40,755 nucleotides of DNA from Chloroflexota bacterium (GTDB lineage Bacteria; Chloroflexota; Anaerolineae; B4-G1; SLSP01): contig JAKQHY010000032.1 in assembly GCA_029555965.1 (NCBI GenBank), forward strand, positions 1-40,755, given 5' to 3'. This document shows, piece by piece, positions 1 to 7,870 of the stretch. How positions within the stretch are numbered: the stretch's first letter is position 1; each line of letters begins with the position of its first letter. The notes under the pieces were generated by a model. The model saw only the letters and a list, made by a program, of their open reading frames with translations, was not told the origin of the DNA and searched no databases. Both the position numbers and the translations under genes were made by a program.

Positions 1-178
1 GGCCAGAGATGCCCAGGTTATCGAAGGCGAACCCTTCCGTGCGGTGAAGGGTCGCGCTGCGCACCCACACGCCGGCCAGCAGCGCGACGACGACGACGGC
101 GATCACGGCCAGGTCGGCCCAACGCGCGTGTTGAGCCGCAATCATTTTGCGATTGGGGATGACGGGGGACTCAATCAT
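1..178 (-). CDS. N-terminus of an unidentified membrane protein (runs off the window)
   Basis: On the minus strand an ATG at 176-178 overlaps the TGA of the upstream PrsW-type gene as ATGA, behind a strong Shine-Dalgarno sequence (AAGGAGGTGAAGC). The frame stays open for 59 codons to the window edge. The visible N-terminus has about 24 mostly polar residues, then one clear transmembrane segment (roughly residues 25-41, rich in Ala, Val and Leu), then a segment (VRSATLHRTEGFAFDNLGIS) that is probably outside the membrane. This looks like a signal anchor or the first helix of a larger membrane or exported protein. The overlap implies translational coupling with the protease gene. The family cannot be named from 59 residues. 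Confidence 0.75.
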   Translation of the reverse strand, partial: MIESPVIPNRKMIAAQHARWADLAVIAVVVVALLAGVWVRSATLHRTEGFAFDNLGISG

Positions 179-1140
179 GCTTCACCTCCTTGCTTGTCGG
201 CGCCGGCCAGCGTGAGGCGGTTGGCGCGGCGCATCAGGTAATAGAGCAGGCCGAACGTCCCACCGGCGACGATGGCGGCCAGGGCCAGTCCCGGCCAGGG
301 ATTGAAGCCGCCGCCGGCAAGGTTGAGGGCGGGCGTGGTCAGTTCGCCGTGCAGCGTCGTGAAGACGCCGTTGAGGACGGCGGCCAGCGTCACCCCGGCG
401 GGCAGCCACCAGACCGGCTCGTCCTCGAACTTGGCGCGCCCGAGGAAGTAACCGGTCAGCCCGGCGAAGCTGGCCTGCGCCAGCGCGGTCACGACGATGC
501 GAATGACCCCCGCTTGCAGATTCACGCCGCCGGTGGTGATGATGTAGTGCAGGTTGAGGGCGGTGGCGTAGCCCAGGCCGGCCGTCGTGCCGTAGATGAC
601 GCCGTCAATGCGCTCGTCAAATTCAGGCAGAGCGTAGACGGAATAGCGCACGGCGAAGTATTTGAGGGATTCTTCGAGGAAACCGACGATGAGGATCGCG
701 CCCAACAGGCCCCCCAGCGGGCTGAGGGAGAGCCAGCGGCCCACCCCAAAGACGTCCTCTTCCAGAGGGATGCCCACCCCCTGCGCCAGCAGCGCACCGA
801 GGATGAAGACGCCGAGGATGTAGCCTTTCGGCTCCGGCTCCAGGCGATCCTGCTGGTAGAAGAAGATGAGCCAGATCAGCGCCGCGCTCAAGGCCAGGAA
901 CAGCCCGACCGCGTCCAGCATCCAGCCGGAGAATGTCGGCTTGAAGACGCCGACCAGCACCTCGACGAGCAGCACGAAGACCAGTTGTCCCACGATCATG
1001 CCCAGACCGGCGCGCCAGAGGCCGGGGCGATCCTGGGTGGCTTTGGCGTAGTGTTGCGCGCAATAAGTCCGGCCGCCGAGGGTGCGGGTTTCGTCAGGGT
1101 TGAGGGGACGGTGGCACACACAACAGATTTTTTCGGCCAT
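175..1140 (-). CDS. PrsW-family intramembrane metalloprotease with N-terminal zinc-ribbon-like motif
   Basis: 321 residues, multi-pass membrane protein. The N-terminus has a small Cys/His motif (C6-x2-C9 and C27-x2-H30) that probably binds zinc and faces the cytoplasm. It is followed by several hydrophobic helices. The PrsW signature is visible near residues 155-200: EESLKYFAV, then FDERIDGVIYG and TAGLGYA. In this family such Glu/Asp/His residues form the membrane-embedded active site; the characterised Bacillus PrsW performs site-1 cleavage of an anti-sigma factor. The substrate here is unknown. ATG 1140 is chosen over an in-frame GTG at 1149 because AAGGAG sits 8 nt before the ATG and would overlap the GTG. 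The stop overlaps the start of the downstream membrane protein. Confidence 0.85.
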   Translation of the reverse strand: MAEKICCVCHRPLNPDETRTLGGRTYCAQHYAKATQDRPGLWRAGLGMIVGQLVFVLLVEVLVGVFKPTFSGWMLDAVGLFLALSAALIWLIFFYQQDRLEPEPKGYILGVFILGALLAQGVGIPLEEDVFGVGRWLSLSPLGGLLGAILIVGFLEESLKYFAVRYSVYALPEFDERIDGVIYGTTAGLGYATALNLHYIITTGGVNLQAGVIRIVVTALAQASFAGLTGYFLGRAKFEDEPVWWLPAGVTLAAVLNGVFTTLHGELTTPALNLAGGGFNPWPGLALAAIVAGGTFGLLYYLMRRANRLTLAGADKQGGEA

Positions 1141-1200
1141 AAGGTTCACTCCTTTCTTATCCTATGAAATATGAGACGTGATTGACTCCTAATGTCAGTA

Positions 1201-1291
1201 TCAGTAGATGAAAATTTAGGCTTGTAGTAGCAGCTTTAGCCGTCTAACGGACCGCTGAAGCGGTTACTACGAACAGATTTTTATCTACTGA
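1201..1291. repeat. 91-bp near-perfect palindromic element (MITE-like)
   Basis: The element starts TCAGTAGATGAAAATTTAGG and ends with the near-complement CAGATTTTTATCTACTGA. Its inner arms are GTAGTAGCAGCTTTAGC and GCTGAAGCGGTTACTAC. The whole length can fold into one long imperfect hairpin with a loop of about 13 nt. It lies between the GNAT gene and the PrsW-type gene and contains no plausible ORF. It could be a non-autonomous mobile palindrome or a transcription-ending hairpin. Confidence 0.75.
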
Positions 1292-1302
1292 GTATATGCA
1301 AT

Positions 1303-1809
1303 TTAGGGGGTAGATGCAAGCAAAGACTTCGCCATGGTGATATTGGTAACAATATAGCCCATTTTTTCATATAAAGCCCTGGCCGAAGAGTTGTGACCGA
1401 AGACGTGCAATCGGATGGTGGAGAGTCTCAGATCCTGGACACGCATCTCCAAAGCTCGGAGCGCTTGCATCCCGTATCCCCGGCGACGTTCGGAGGGGAA
1501 CACCATCAAATCGTAGAGTGCGGCAAAAGGCTGGTCGCCGTCCCCCCGTACCCCAAACCAGAGATACCCGACAGTCGTGTCTTGCGCGGTATCGTGGATA
1601 GTGAAAAGATATTGCTGTGGAGTATCCAGTCCTCGCGGTAGCAACTGTTGAAATTGTTCTTCTGCCATACGCAAGGCCGCCTCCGCCGGGAAATTGCCGG
1701 CTCGGACACACTCCTCAGCGTAGTCGGGGATACTCCATTCGAGGTAAGTTTTGAAAGTTGCAGCAGTCATCGGCCGCAAGGCAACCGTGGGCAATGCTAT
1801 GGGATTCAT
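1303..1809 (-). CDS. GNAT-family N-acetyltransferase
   Basis: 168 residues, a single GNAT domain. The acetyl-CoA pyrophosphate-binding signature is visible as RRRGYGMQAL (about residues 108-117) after the beta-strand DLMVFPSE. The C-terminal half has the usual HVFGHNSSARALYEKMGY, a segment found in GNAT enzymes that acetylate small molecules or protein N-termini. The substrate cannot be predicted. The ATG overlaps the stop of the upstream HPt gene (ATGA), and the Shine-Dalgarno sequence AAGGAGG lies inside the HPt coding region, so the two are probably translated together. A palindromic repeat follows the stop. Confidence 0.85.
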   Translation of the reverse strand: MNPIALPTVALRPMTAATFKTYLEWSIPDYAEECVRAGNFPAEAALRMAEEQFQQLLPRGLDTPQQYLFTIHDTAQDTTVGYLWFGVRGDGDQPFAALYDLMVFPSERRRGYGMQALRALEMRVQDLRLSTIRLHVFGHNSSARALYEKMGYIVTNITMAKSLLASTP

Positions 1810-2234
1810 TGAGGGATTCCTCCTTGTTCATGTGAGTCGCACCTTGTTAACACCTCTCGCTGCACGGCGGCGAGAGCGGTACATACCCGCAGGCACTCTG
1901 CTTCAACACGCGTCAACTCATCCACAGCGGTGGGAGGAAGGCGTTCCTTGGTCGCCCACTCCAGGTCGCGCGCCAGGCCGGAGAGAGCCGGTGCGCCCAT
2001 CATCGCGGCGGTGGCCTTGAGGGTATGCGCGGCGCGGTGGAGCGTCTCACGGTCGCCAACAGCCAATGCCTCCCGCGCCTCCGCCAACAAATCTGTGGCA
2101 CTCTGAATGAAGCTCGCCACCAACGTCGCCAACTTCTGATCCGCGCGGCGCCCCAAGGAGGTGTAGAGCTTTTGAAATTCGTCGAAGTCCAACGTGGGCA
2201 GCGCTGCGCCGTCAGCCTGGGTGAACGTGTCCAT
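1806..2234 (-). CDS. Stand-alone histidine phosphotransfer (HPt) protein
   Basis: 142 residues, a single HPt four-helix domain. The phosphorylatable His is in AAHTLKATAAMMG, followed by the typical SGLARDLE. HPt proteins shuttle phosphate between receiver domains of hybrid kinases and response regulators in the cytoplasm. The sequence closely resembles the C-terminal HPt of the 1902-residue hybrid kinase at 24379-30087: both have SLGRRA near the start and a His motif of the form AAH(T/S)LK followed by SGLAR. They are probably paralogues. Start: ATG 2234 has GAGG 8 nt upstream; the longer frame to 2300 would run through repeat sequence and lacks HPt-like residues. It is coupled to the GNAT gene by ATGA. 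Confidence 0.85.
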   Translation of the reverse strand: MDTFTQADGAALPTLDFDEFQKLYTSLGRRADQKLATLVASFIQSATDLLAEAREALAVGDRETLHRAAHTLKATAAMMGAPALSGLARDLEWATKERLPPTAVDELTRVEAECLRVCTALAAVQREVLTRCDSHEQGGIPQ

Positions 2235-2264
2235 CGAATACCTCACGCATGTGTTAGAGCCAGA

Positions 2265-2324
2265 ACTTACGCAAACGAGTAAAAATTTACCGCAGAGCAC
2301 GCAGAGCGCGCAGAGATTTTTATA
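2265..2324. repeat. CGCAGAG-type tandem repeat element, copy 1
   Basis: After ACTTACGCAA comes a run of imperfect CGCAGAG/CACGCAGAG units and then an AT-rich tail (AGATTTTTATA). A related element with the same ACTTACGCAA lead and the same tail motif in opposite orientation is at 3572-3657. It lies upstream of the HPt gene, in the divergent region shared with msrA. Confidence 0.6.
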
Positions 2325-2422
2325 GGTGAGACACTACGCCGAGTTTCTTTCATTATATGCCAGCAGGTTGAGAAGGGAAGACCCAATAAACGTGTTTCTA
2401 ATGAAATTTATATGTTTTATGA

Positions 2423-2451
2423 TTGACTTTGAGGCAGGTAAAGAATATAAT
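2423..2451 (+). promoter_or_regulatory. Near-consensus sigma70-type promoter for msrA
   Basis: TTGACT at 2423-2428 and TATAAT at 2446-2451 with a 17-nt spacer. The predicted start near 2458 leaves a leader of about 75 nt before the msrA ATG. Confidence 0.85.
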
Positions 2452-2533
2452 AGATATATGTATTGTAAATTATAGGAATCGGGATGTTTTCTCTGCCGAA
2501 AACACCCACCAAACTTACTTGGAGGAATACCCT

Positions 2534-3076
2534 ATGAACACCGTTGAAACGGAAGTCGCCACCCTCGCGGGAGGGTGTTTTTGGTGTCTGGAAGCAGTCT
2601 ACGATCAAGTGCAGGGCGTGCTCCACGTGGAATCCGGCTATGCCGGCGGCGCGGTTCCCCACCCCACCTACGAGCAGGTGTGTACCGGGCGAACGGGTCA
2701 CGCCGAAGTGGTGCAGGTGACGTTTGATCCGGCGCTTATCTCCTTTCGAGACGTCTTGGAAATCTTCTTCGAAATTCACGACCCGACCACCCTCAATCGC
2801 CAGGGGGCGGACGTGGGGACGCAGTATCGCTCGGCCATCTTCTACCACTCGCCAGAGCAAAAGGCCGTGGCCGAAGAAGTGATTGCGGCATTAACGGCAG
2901 CTCGCCGCTGGCCGGATCCCATCGTAACCGAGGTAAAGCCACTCGCAGCATTCTATGCGGCGGAGGCGTACCATCAGGAATACTACCAGAATCACCCGGC
3001 GCAGCCCTATTGCCGGGCGGTCATTGCGCCGAAATTAGCGAAATTCCAGAAGCATTTTGTGGCGCAACTCAAATGA
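2534..3076 (+). CDS. msrA: Peptide-methionine (S)-S-oxide reductase MsrA
   Basis: 180 residues, about normal length for MsrA. The protein reduces the S-epimer of methionine sulfoxide in oxidised proteins, using thioredoxin as electron donor. The catalytic motif GGCFWC is at the N-terminus (about residues 11-16), followed by ESGYAGG and [15 protein letters not shown] and NQHP-like residues near the C-terminus are also typical. ATG 2534 is chosen because TTGGAGG lies 9 nt upstream and the family motif begins right after it; the longer frame upstream contains the promoter. The stop TGA forms part of a GACTA-type repeat array that runs to the msrB ribosome site. It forms a unit with msrB 49 nt downstream. 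Confidence 0.95.
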   Translation: MNTVETEVATLAGGCFWCLEAVYDQVQGVLHVESGYAGGAVPHPTYEQVCTGRTGHAEVVQVTFDPALISFRDVLEIFFEIHDPTTLNRQGADVGTQYRSAIFYHSPEQKAVAEEVIAALTAARRWPDPIVTEVKPLAAFYAAEAYHQEYYQNHPAQPYCRAVIAPKLAKFQKHFVAQLK

Positions 3077-3117
3077 CTACAAGACTACCGGACTAAAGAC
3101 TACTCGACTATTGACGG
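3074..3117 (+). repeat. GACTA short tandem array between msrA and msrB
   Basis: GACTA occurs at 3075, 3083, 3091, 3098 (as GACTAC) and 3106, a spacing of 8, 8, 7, 8. The first unit contains the msrA stop codon. The same core with the same spacing recurs at 10105-10141 before the DprA-like gene. Confidence 0.75.
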
Positions 3118-3125
3118 AGGGAAAA

Positions 3126-3548
3126 ATGTCTGACAAAATCGTCAAAACCGATGCAGAATGGAAAGCGAGCTTGACGCCGGAGCAATATCACGTGCTGCGG
3201 AAAAAGGGGACGGAGCGCGCGTTTAGCGGCGCGTACTACGATCATCATGAAGACGGCATCTACACCTGCGCCGCGTGCGGCCAACCGCTCTTCGACGCGC
3301 AGACCAAATACGAGTCCGGCACGGGATGGCCCAGCTTCTACGCCCCCATCCATGCCGCAGCCGTGAGCGAGTCAAAAGACTTCAGTTTTCTGATGGTGCG
3401 CACCGAAGTGACGTGCAGCCGCTGCGGCGGCCACCTGGGCCACGTCTTCGACGACGGCCCCCAGCCGACAGGGTTGCGCTATTGCCTCAATTCAATCTCG
3501 CTAAACTTTGTCGGTCGCAATGAAACGCCCGCAGACGAGTCACGCTAG
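3126..3548 (+). CDS. msrB: Peptide-methionine (R)-S-oxide reductase MsrB
   Basis: 140 residues, a full-length MsrB. It reduces the R-epimer of methionine sulfoxide and so complements MsrA. The two zinc-binding pairs are visible as CAAC and CSRC, and the catalytic cysteine is in RYCLNSISL near the C-terminus. The motif GTGWPSF is also diagnostic. ATG 3126 has GGAGGG 5 nt upstream; the longer frame would begin inside msrA. It is most likely transcribed from the promoter ahead of msrA as a two-gene oxidative-stress repair operon. An inverted repeat follows. Confidence 0.95.
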   Translation: MSDKIVKTDAEWKASLTPEQYHVLRKKGTERAFSGAYYDHHEDGIYTCAACGQPLFDAQTKYESGTGWPSFYAPIHAAAVSESKDFSFLMVRTEVTCSRCGGHLGHVFDDGPQPTGLRYCLNSISLNFVGRNETPADESR

Positions 3549-3571
3549 TGCGGCGGCCCGCATACCATAGG

Positions 3572-3657
3572 ACTTACGCAAGGAGGGTTCTTTTTCACCG
3601 CAGAGAACGCTGAGGCCGCTGAGTATCTATAAAAATCTCGGCGCTCTCTGCGGTGAA
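3572..3657. repeat. CGCAGAG-type inverted repeat, copy 2
   Basis: ACTTACGCAA is followed by TTCACCGCAGAGAACGC and, 34 nt later, the near-complement GCGCTCTCTGCGGTGAA. It lies between the convergent ends of msrB and the prenyltransferase gene. It could form a hairpin in transcripts from both sides, but there is no U-tract, so an intrinsic terminator is not claimed. Confidence 0.65.
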
Positions 3658-3681
3658 TTGCCGAACCCCTGGCCAGAGACG

Positions 3682-4908
3682 TTAGAAACCCGCCAGATCG
3701 GAATACATCCCCGTGTATTTCGTCTTTTTCGGCATACAAAGGGAAGCCCGATAATCCAATTCCACCTTCAGATAATGGCCGTGCTGGTTAAAAGTAAAGC
3801 CTAACAAGAGATTCCGCTTCGCGGCCTGAATGGGCGACGCTTCAATATACTCCTTGAAGGACGGCGCGAGAGCCAACGCCCCGGTCATATCGTCCTCATA
3901 AATCCGGGTAAAACACACCCGCTCAATCCGATCATTCGTATGAGTGAACGTGAAGTACACCAGGGCGGCGTCCACCATCTGCTCAAGCATGTCTTCAGCA
4001 GGCAACGCAAAGCCCAGCGCGGCAAAGATGGCGACGATTTTCTCCCGGTTAAATTCCGTCAGCTCGGTATAGAAATAAAGATTCAATGAGTTCTTCTCAA
4101 AATCCACCCCGAAAATCCCAAACCGGCCAAACCCCAAGGATTCCAACAACGCCGCGTTTTTGAACAAAGAGTCCGGCAAGCCCTGGCAGGGGCGGAGCGC
4201 GCTAATGGGCTGCAAATCGTGCGTAAAGTACGCATAAAACTTTTGGATATCGCCCTGGGTGCTCACGTCAATCATCGAACCCGAAATCGGGATCGTATGG
4301 CAGATGGAAGCATACGCTTGATAGGCCGGATGGTCATACAAATCTATCAATCCATACGCCTTTGCCATCGCCGCGAGGTCAAGCCACTTCTCCGCATGCC
4401 CGGGCCGGACAAAAAACTCCCTGGGACTCACCTCTTTCGTGGTCGTTTTGATATAGATGACGTCGTGTTCAACGGCCTCGCGATAACAATCCAGGACGGG
4501 AAACAGCTTATCCTCCCGAACTTCGGCGCCGCACTTGTCGGCGATGACTTTCAAATCCTTTAAGAAGTCCTCTAAAGACACATAGACCATTTCCCTGGCG
4601 CGTTGCCTGTATTCGGCATTTTTCACTGGGCTTATCTCGAGCCGCGAACAAACCATACCGATTAAGTCCGGCGCGAAAGCCTGATGAAGGCCAATCATCA
4701 GATCATCCACCGAAATGGTAGGAGCGCCCCGTTGCCTAGTTACCACTGCGCCCTGCATACAGATTTTGTCAATCAATCGCAGCCGCACTTTCTTGGGCAT
4801 AGATGGCGGCAGCCGTTCTTGCAACTTATCCAACCACGCCATACTGGCTGCGTCTAGTTGCACATCACGAGCAATCGTAGTTCCCTGAGTTCCCTGTCCA
4901 GATTCCAT
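3682..4908 (-). CDS. ABBA-fold aromatic prenyltransferase (NphB/CloQ type) with N-terminal extension
   Basis: 408 residues. From about residue 110 the protein follows the CloQ/NphB (Orf2) family in order: FLKDLKVIADKCGAEV, then EDKLFPVLDCYREA, DIQKFYAYFTHD, LFKNAALLESLGFGR, SLNLYFYTELT, FTHTNDRIERVCFTRI and finally LLLGFTFNQHGHYLKVELDYR. These soluble enzymes move a dimethylallyl, geranyl or similar group from its diphosphate onto an aromatic ring. By eye, the region aligned with the Mg-binding Asp of NphB (within LDFSIS) has Phe instead of Asp, which would suit an Mg-independent enzyme like CloQ. The first ~105 residues are extra; part of them (about residues 20-75) resembles a PCP_red helical domain. 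Start: AAGGAGG 7 nt before ATG. No biosynthetic neighbours are visible, so the substrate is unknown. Confidence 0.75.
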   Translation of the reverse strand: MESGQGTQGTTIARDVQLDAASMAWLDKLQERLPPSMPKKVRLRLIDKICMQGAVVTRQRGAPTISVDDLMIGLHQAFAPDLIGMVCSRLEISPVKNAEYRQRAREMVYVSLEDFLKDLKVIADKCGAEVREDKLFPVLDCYREAVEHDVIYIKTTTKEVSPREFFVRPGHAEKWLDLAAMAKAYGLIDLYDHPAYQAYASICHTIPISGSMIDVSTQGDIQKFYAYFTHDLQPISALRPCQGLPDSLFKNAALLESLGFGRFGIFGVDFEKNSLNLYFYTELTEFNREKIVAIFAALGFALPAEDMLEQMVDAALVYFTFTHTNDRIERVCFTRIYEDDMTGALALAPSFKEYIEASPIQAAKRNLLLGFTFNQHGHYLKVELDYRASLCMPKKTKYTGMYSDLAGF

Positions 4909-4967
4909 CCGAGATCCTCCTTAAGGTTGAAGAATTGTTTACAAAATGGGACTTCTCCTACATGTTT

Positions 4968-4973
4968 AGTATA
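4968..4973 (-). promoter_or_regulatory. Candidate extended -10 promoter for the prenyltransferase
   Basis: On the minus strand TATACT is preceded by TGT, an extended -10 (TGnTATACT). The -35 region is poor. Predicted start near 4961, with a leader of about 53 nt. Confidence 0.5.
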
Positions 4974-5079
4974 ACATAATCAGGATTAGGCAAATAAGCA
5001 ACCGTCGCCACAGGAACATTTCGGCCTGAGTAAGTCCATCCAAATCGCCGCCACCGGCCCCCATTGAATGACCAAAAGT

Positions 5080-5107
5080 TTGGGAAAACACATAACTGTG
5101 GTATCAT
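5080..5107 (+). promoter_or_regulatory. Candidate promoter for the UDP-glucose dehydrogenase operon
   Basis: TTGGGA at 5080-5085 and TATCAT at 5102-5107 with a 16-nt spacer; TGG before the -10 makes it an extended -10. Predicted start near 5114, about 33 nt before the ATG. Confidence 0.5.
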
Positions 5108-5146
5108 CTTTCCATCGTTAAAAATTCCTGAAGGAGTGTTTTGCCA

Positions 5147-6466
5147 ATGAAAAACATTGCTGTGGTAGGCGTAGGATACGTGGGGCTGGTCAGTGGAGCA
5201 TGCTTCGCCGACCTGGGCAATCGGGTCACATGCCTGGACATTAACGAGACCCGCATCGCCAACCTGCAAAAGGGCGTTATGCCCATCTACGAAATTGGGC
5301 TGGAACAACTGGTCGCCCGCAACGTCAAAGCCGGCCGGCTGGCCTTCACAACCTCGTATGCGGAGGCGCTCCGCGACGCCGAATTCGTCTTCATCTGTGT
5401 GGGCACGCCGTCGGATGTGGACGGGCAGGCCGACCTGCGCTACGTGCGGATGGCGGCGGAAGCCATTGCCGACGCTATGGATCACGAACTGATCCTCATC
5501 AACAAATCCACCGTGCCGGTGGGCACCGGCGACTGGGTGGCCGACATCGTCCACCAACGCCGGCCAGACGCCCCGCCCTTTGCGGTGGTCTCTTGCCCGG
5601 AATTCCTGAAAGAAGGGTCGGCCATCGCCGACTTCATGAACCCCGACCGCATCGTGCTCGGCTCCGCCAGCCGCGACGCCGCCGAAAAGGTCGCGCAACT
5701 CCACCTGCCCCTCCGCTGCACCATCATGATCACCGACCTGCGCACCGCCGAGATGGTCAAGTACGCTTCCAACGCCTTCCTGGCGACCAAAATCTCATTT
5801 ATCAATGAAATCGCCAACATCTGCGAGGCGCTGGGCGCGGACGTGAAGGAAGTCGCCTACGGCATGGGTCTCGACAAACGCATCGGACGGCATTTCCTCG
5901 ACGCCGGCCTGGGCTGGGGCGGCTCGTGCTTTCCCAAGGACGTGAAGGCGTTGACTTACATGGGCGAAATCGAAGGCCGCCACCCCCACCTGCTGCACGC
6001 CGTGATGGACATCAACGTAGACCAGCGCTTCTCGCCGGTGCGCAAACTCAAAGACATGCTCGGCGGCTCGGTGCGCGGAAAAGTCATCGGGCTGATGGGC
6101 CTGGCCTTCAAACCCAACACTGACGACCTGCGCGACGCCCCCGCCGTAGACATCGCGCGGCGGCTCCTGCGTGACGGCGCGCAAGTGCGCGCCTACGACC
6201 CCGTCGCTATGGAAGGCGCGCGCGCCCTCTTACCGGACGTGACGTTCTGCGAAGACGCCTACGCCCTGGCCGCCGACGCCGACGCACTGATTCTCGTCAC
6301 CGAATGGAACGAATTCAAACACCTCGATCTGGCGCGCATCAAAGCCGAGATGCGCCAGCCGGTGCTGATGGATGGGCGCAACATCTACGACCCCGCCGTC
6401 GCGCGCGCGCTCGGCTTCGAATACCGGGCCATCGGGCGCGGCTATGGCGGCGAAGGGGTTCAGTAA
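5147..6466 (+). CDS. ugd: UDP-glucose 6-dehydrogenase
   Basis: 439 residues, the normal length. It oxidises UDP-glucose to UDP-glucuronate with two NAD+, feeding capsule, exopolysaccharide or glycan synthesis. The N-terminal Rossmann motif GVGYVG is at about residues 7-12. VCVGTP-like FICVGTPS and NKSTVPVGT follow. The catalytic cysteine is in [12 protein letters not shown] near residue 260, and [15 protein letters not shown] begins the C-terminal UDP-binding half. ATG 5147 has AAGGAG with a 10-nt spacer; an in-frame TTG at 5141 is too close to it. GDP-mannose or UDP-ManNAc dehydrogenase activity is possible, but the motifs fit UDP-glucose best. It is the first gene of a plus-strand run to 11158. 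Confidence 0.9.
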   Translation: MKNIAVVGVGYVGLVSGACFADLGNRVTCLDINETRIANLQKGVMPIYEIGLEQLVARNVKAGRLAFTTSYAEALRDAEFVFICVGTPSDVDGQADLRYVRMAAEAIADAMDHELILINKSTVPVGTGDWVADIVHQRRPDAPPFAVVSCPEFLKEGSAIADFMNPDRIVLGSASRDAAEKVAQLHLPLRCTIMITDLRTAEMVKYASNAFLATKISFINEIANICEALGADVKEVAYGMGLDKRIGRHFLDAGLGWGGSCFPKDVKALTYMGEIEGRHPHLLHAVMDINVDQRFSPVRKLKDMLGGSVRGKVIGLMGLAFKPNTDDLRDAPAVDIARRLLRDGAQVRAYDPVAMEGARALLPDVTFCEDAYALAADADALILVTEWNEFKHLDLARIKAEMRQPVLMDGRNIYDPAVARALGFEYRAIGRGYGGEGVQ

Positions 6467-6514
6467 GAAAGCCCCAATCTCACGTTTCACACTTCACGCA
6501 TAGGGAGGCGCCGG

Positions 6515-7795
6515 ATGAATCTACTGCGTACCACGCTAGACAACGGACTCAAAGTCTTGATCCGCGAGGGGCACACCGCGCCGGTCGCCAGCTTTTGGAT
6601 CTGGTATCGGGTCGGCAGCCGCAACGAACGCCCCGGCCTGACCGGCGCTTCGCATTGGGTGGAGCACATGCTCTTTAAAGGCACGTCCCGCTGGCCGGAA
6701 GGCAAAGCCGAACAATCCATCGCTCGCGTCGGCGGGGTGTTCAATGGGATGACGTGGTACGACTTCACCACCTACTACGAAACCCTGCCGGTGGAACGGC
6801 TCTCGATGGCGATGGACATCGAAGCAGATCGCATGGCTAACGTGGACTTCGACCCCGCCCAGGTGGAATCCGAGCGCACCGTCATCATCAGCGAGCGGCA
6901 GGGCAACGAAAACTCCCCCATGTTCCTGCTGCAAGAGGCCGTGATGGCGACCGCCTACCAGGTTCACCCCTACCGCTACGAGACGGTCGGCGGCCTGGCG
7001 GATTTGCAAACGCTGACACGCGACGACCTCTACCAACACTACCGGGCGTTCTACACCCCGGACAATGCCGTGATCGCCATCGCCGGCGACTTCAACGCCG
7101 GCGAAATCGAGCGCATCACCGAGCGGTATTTCGGGACGCTGGCCGCCGGCACCGTGGCGCCGGCAGCGCCGCCGGCAGAGCCGCCGCAGACAGAAGAACG
7201 CCGCGTCGTAGTCACGGGCGGCGGCATGACCGATTACCTGACGCTGGTCTACCACATCCCGGAGGCGCGCCACCCGGACTTCTTCCCCTTGACCATCTTG
7301 AATGCGGTCCTGGCCGGCGGGTCGGGCTTCCTGGTCGGCGGCGGACGCCTCACCAACCACACCAGCCGACTCTATCGCGCCCTGGTGGAGCGGGAGCTGG
7401 CGGTGGACATCTACGGCAACGTGATGCCCGCCGTAGACCCCGGCCTCTATCAGTTGACGGCGACGGTGTGGCCGGGGCGCACGCTGGCCGAAGTTGAAGC
7501 AGCGCTGCTGGCCGAAATTGACCGCCTACAAGACACGCTTGTCAACCCGGCGGAGTTGGAGAAAGCCCGGCGGCAAGCGCGCGCCTTGTTTGCCTATTCC
7601 AGCGAAAGCATCACCAACCAGGCCTTCTGGCTGGGCTTCAGCGAAATCTTTGCCGACTACGGCTGGTTCATGCGCTACCTGGAAAACCTGGAATCCGTCA
7701 CCGCCGCCGACTTGCAGCGCGTGGCGCAAACCTACCTGTCCGCCGCCAACCGCACCATTGGCGGCTATCACGGATCAGTAGACGGTAGACAGTAA
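6515..7795 (+). CDS. M16 zinc peptidase, catalytic subunit
   Basis: 426 residues. The inverted zinc-binding motif HxxEH is present as HWVEHMLFKGT (about residues 48-58), with the distal Glu in ESERTVIISERQ near residue 125. The rest follows the M16B pattern: HPYRYETVGG, then FYTPDNAVIAIAGD. Members degrade or process peptides inside a clam-shaped chamber. The next gene is an M16 protein without the zinc site, so the two probably form a heterodimer with this one as the catalytic half. Shine-Dalgarno: GGGAGG 7 nt before ATG. The last residues (VDGRQ) and the stop are encoded by a GTAGAC repeat array, so the natural C-terminus may have been replaced. Confidence 0.9.
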   Translation: MNLLRTTLDNGLKVLIREGHTAPVASFWIWYRVGSRNERPGLTGASHWVEHMLFKGTSRWPEGKAEQSIARVGGVFNGMTWYDFTTYYETLPVERLSMAMDIEADRMANVDFDPAQVESERTVIISERQGNENSPMFLLQEAVMATAYQVHPYRYETVGGLADLQTLTRDDLYQHYRAFYTPDNAVIAIAGDFNAGEIERITERYFGTLAAGTVAPAAPPAEPPQTEERRVVVTGGGMTDYLTLVYHIPEARHPDFFPLTILNAVLAGGSGFLVGGGRLTNHTSRLYRALVERELAVDIYGNVMPAVDPGLYQLTATVWPGRTLAEVEAALLAEIDRLQDTLVNPAELEKARRQARALFAYSSESITNQAFWLGFSEIFADYGWFMRYLENLESVTAADLQRVAQTYLSAANRTIGGYHGSVDGRQ

Positions 7796-7849
7796 ACGGT
7801 AGACAGCTTAGCTTGCCTACTGTCTACCGTCTACCGTTTACCGTCTACC
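7777..7849. repeat. GTAGACG/GTAGACA heptad inverted repeat between the M16 genes
   Basis: Plus-strand units GTAGACGGTAGACAGTAAAC at 7778-7797 are mirrored by CTGTCTACCGTCTACCGTTT at 7820-7839. They form a hairpin whose left arm contains the stop codon of the first M16 gene. Related arrays lie at 33745-33806 and 34173-34297. Confidence 0.85.
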
Positions 7850-7870
7850 CTCTCGTAGAAAGGAGCTGCC

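Noticed and set aside
190..1167. 325-codon plus-strand reading frame
   Set aside because: It is the antisense of the PrsW-type gene, and its composition (many Glu, Arg, Gln) is typical of a GC-rich shadow frame.
2353..2358. Minus-strand TATAAT as promoter of the HPt gene
   Set aside because: No acceptable -35 lies 16-18 nt upstream, and the leader would cross a repeat element. Too weak to list.
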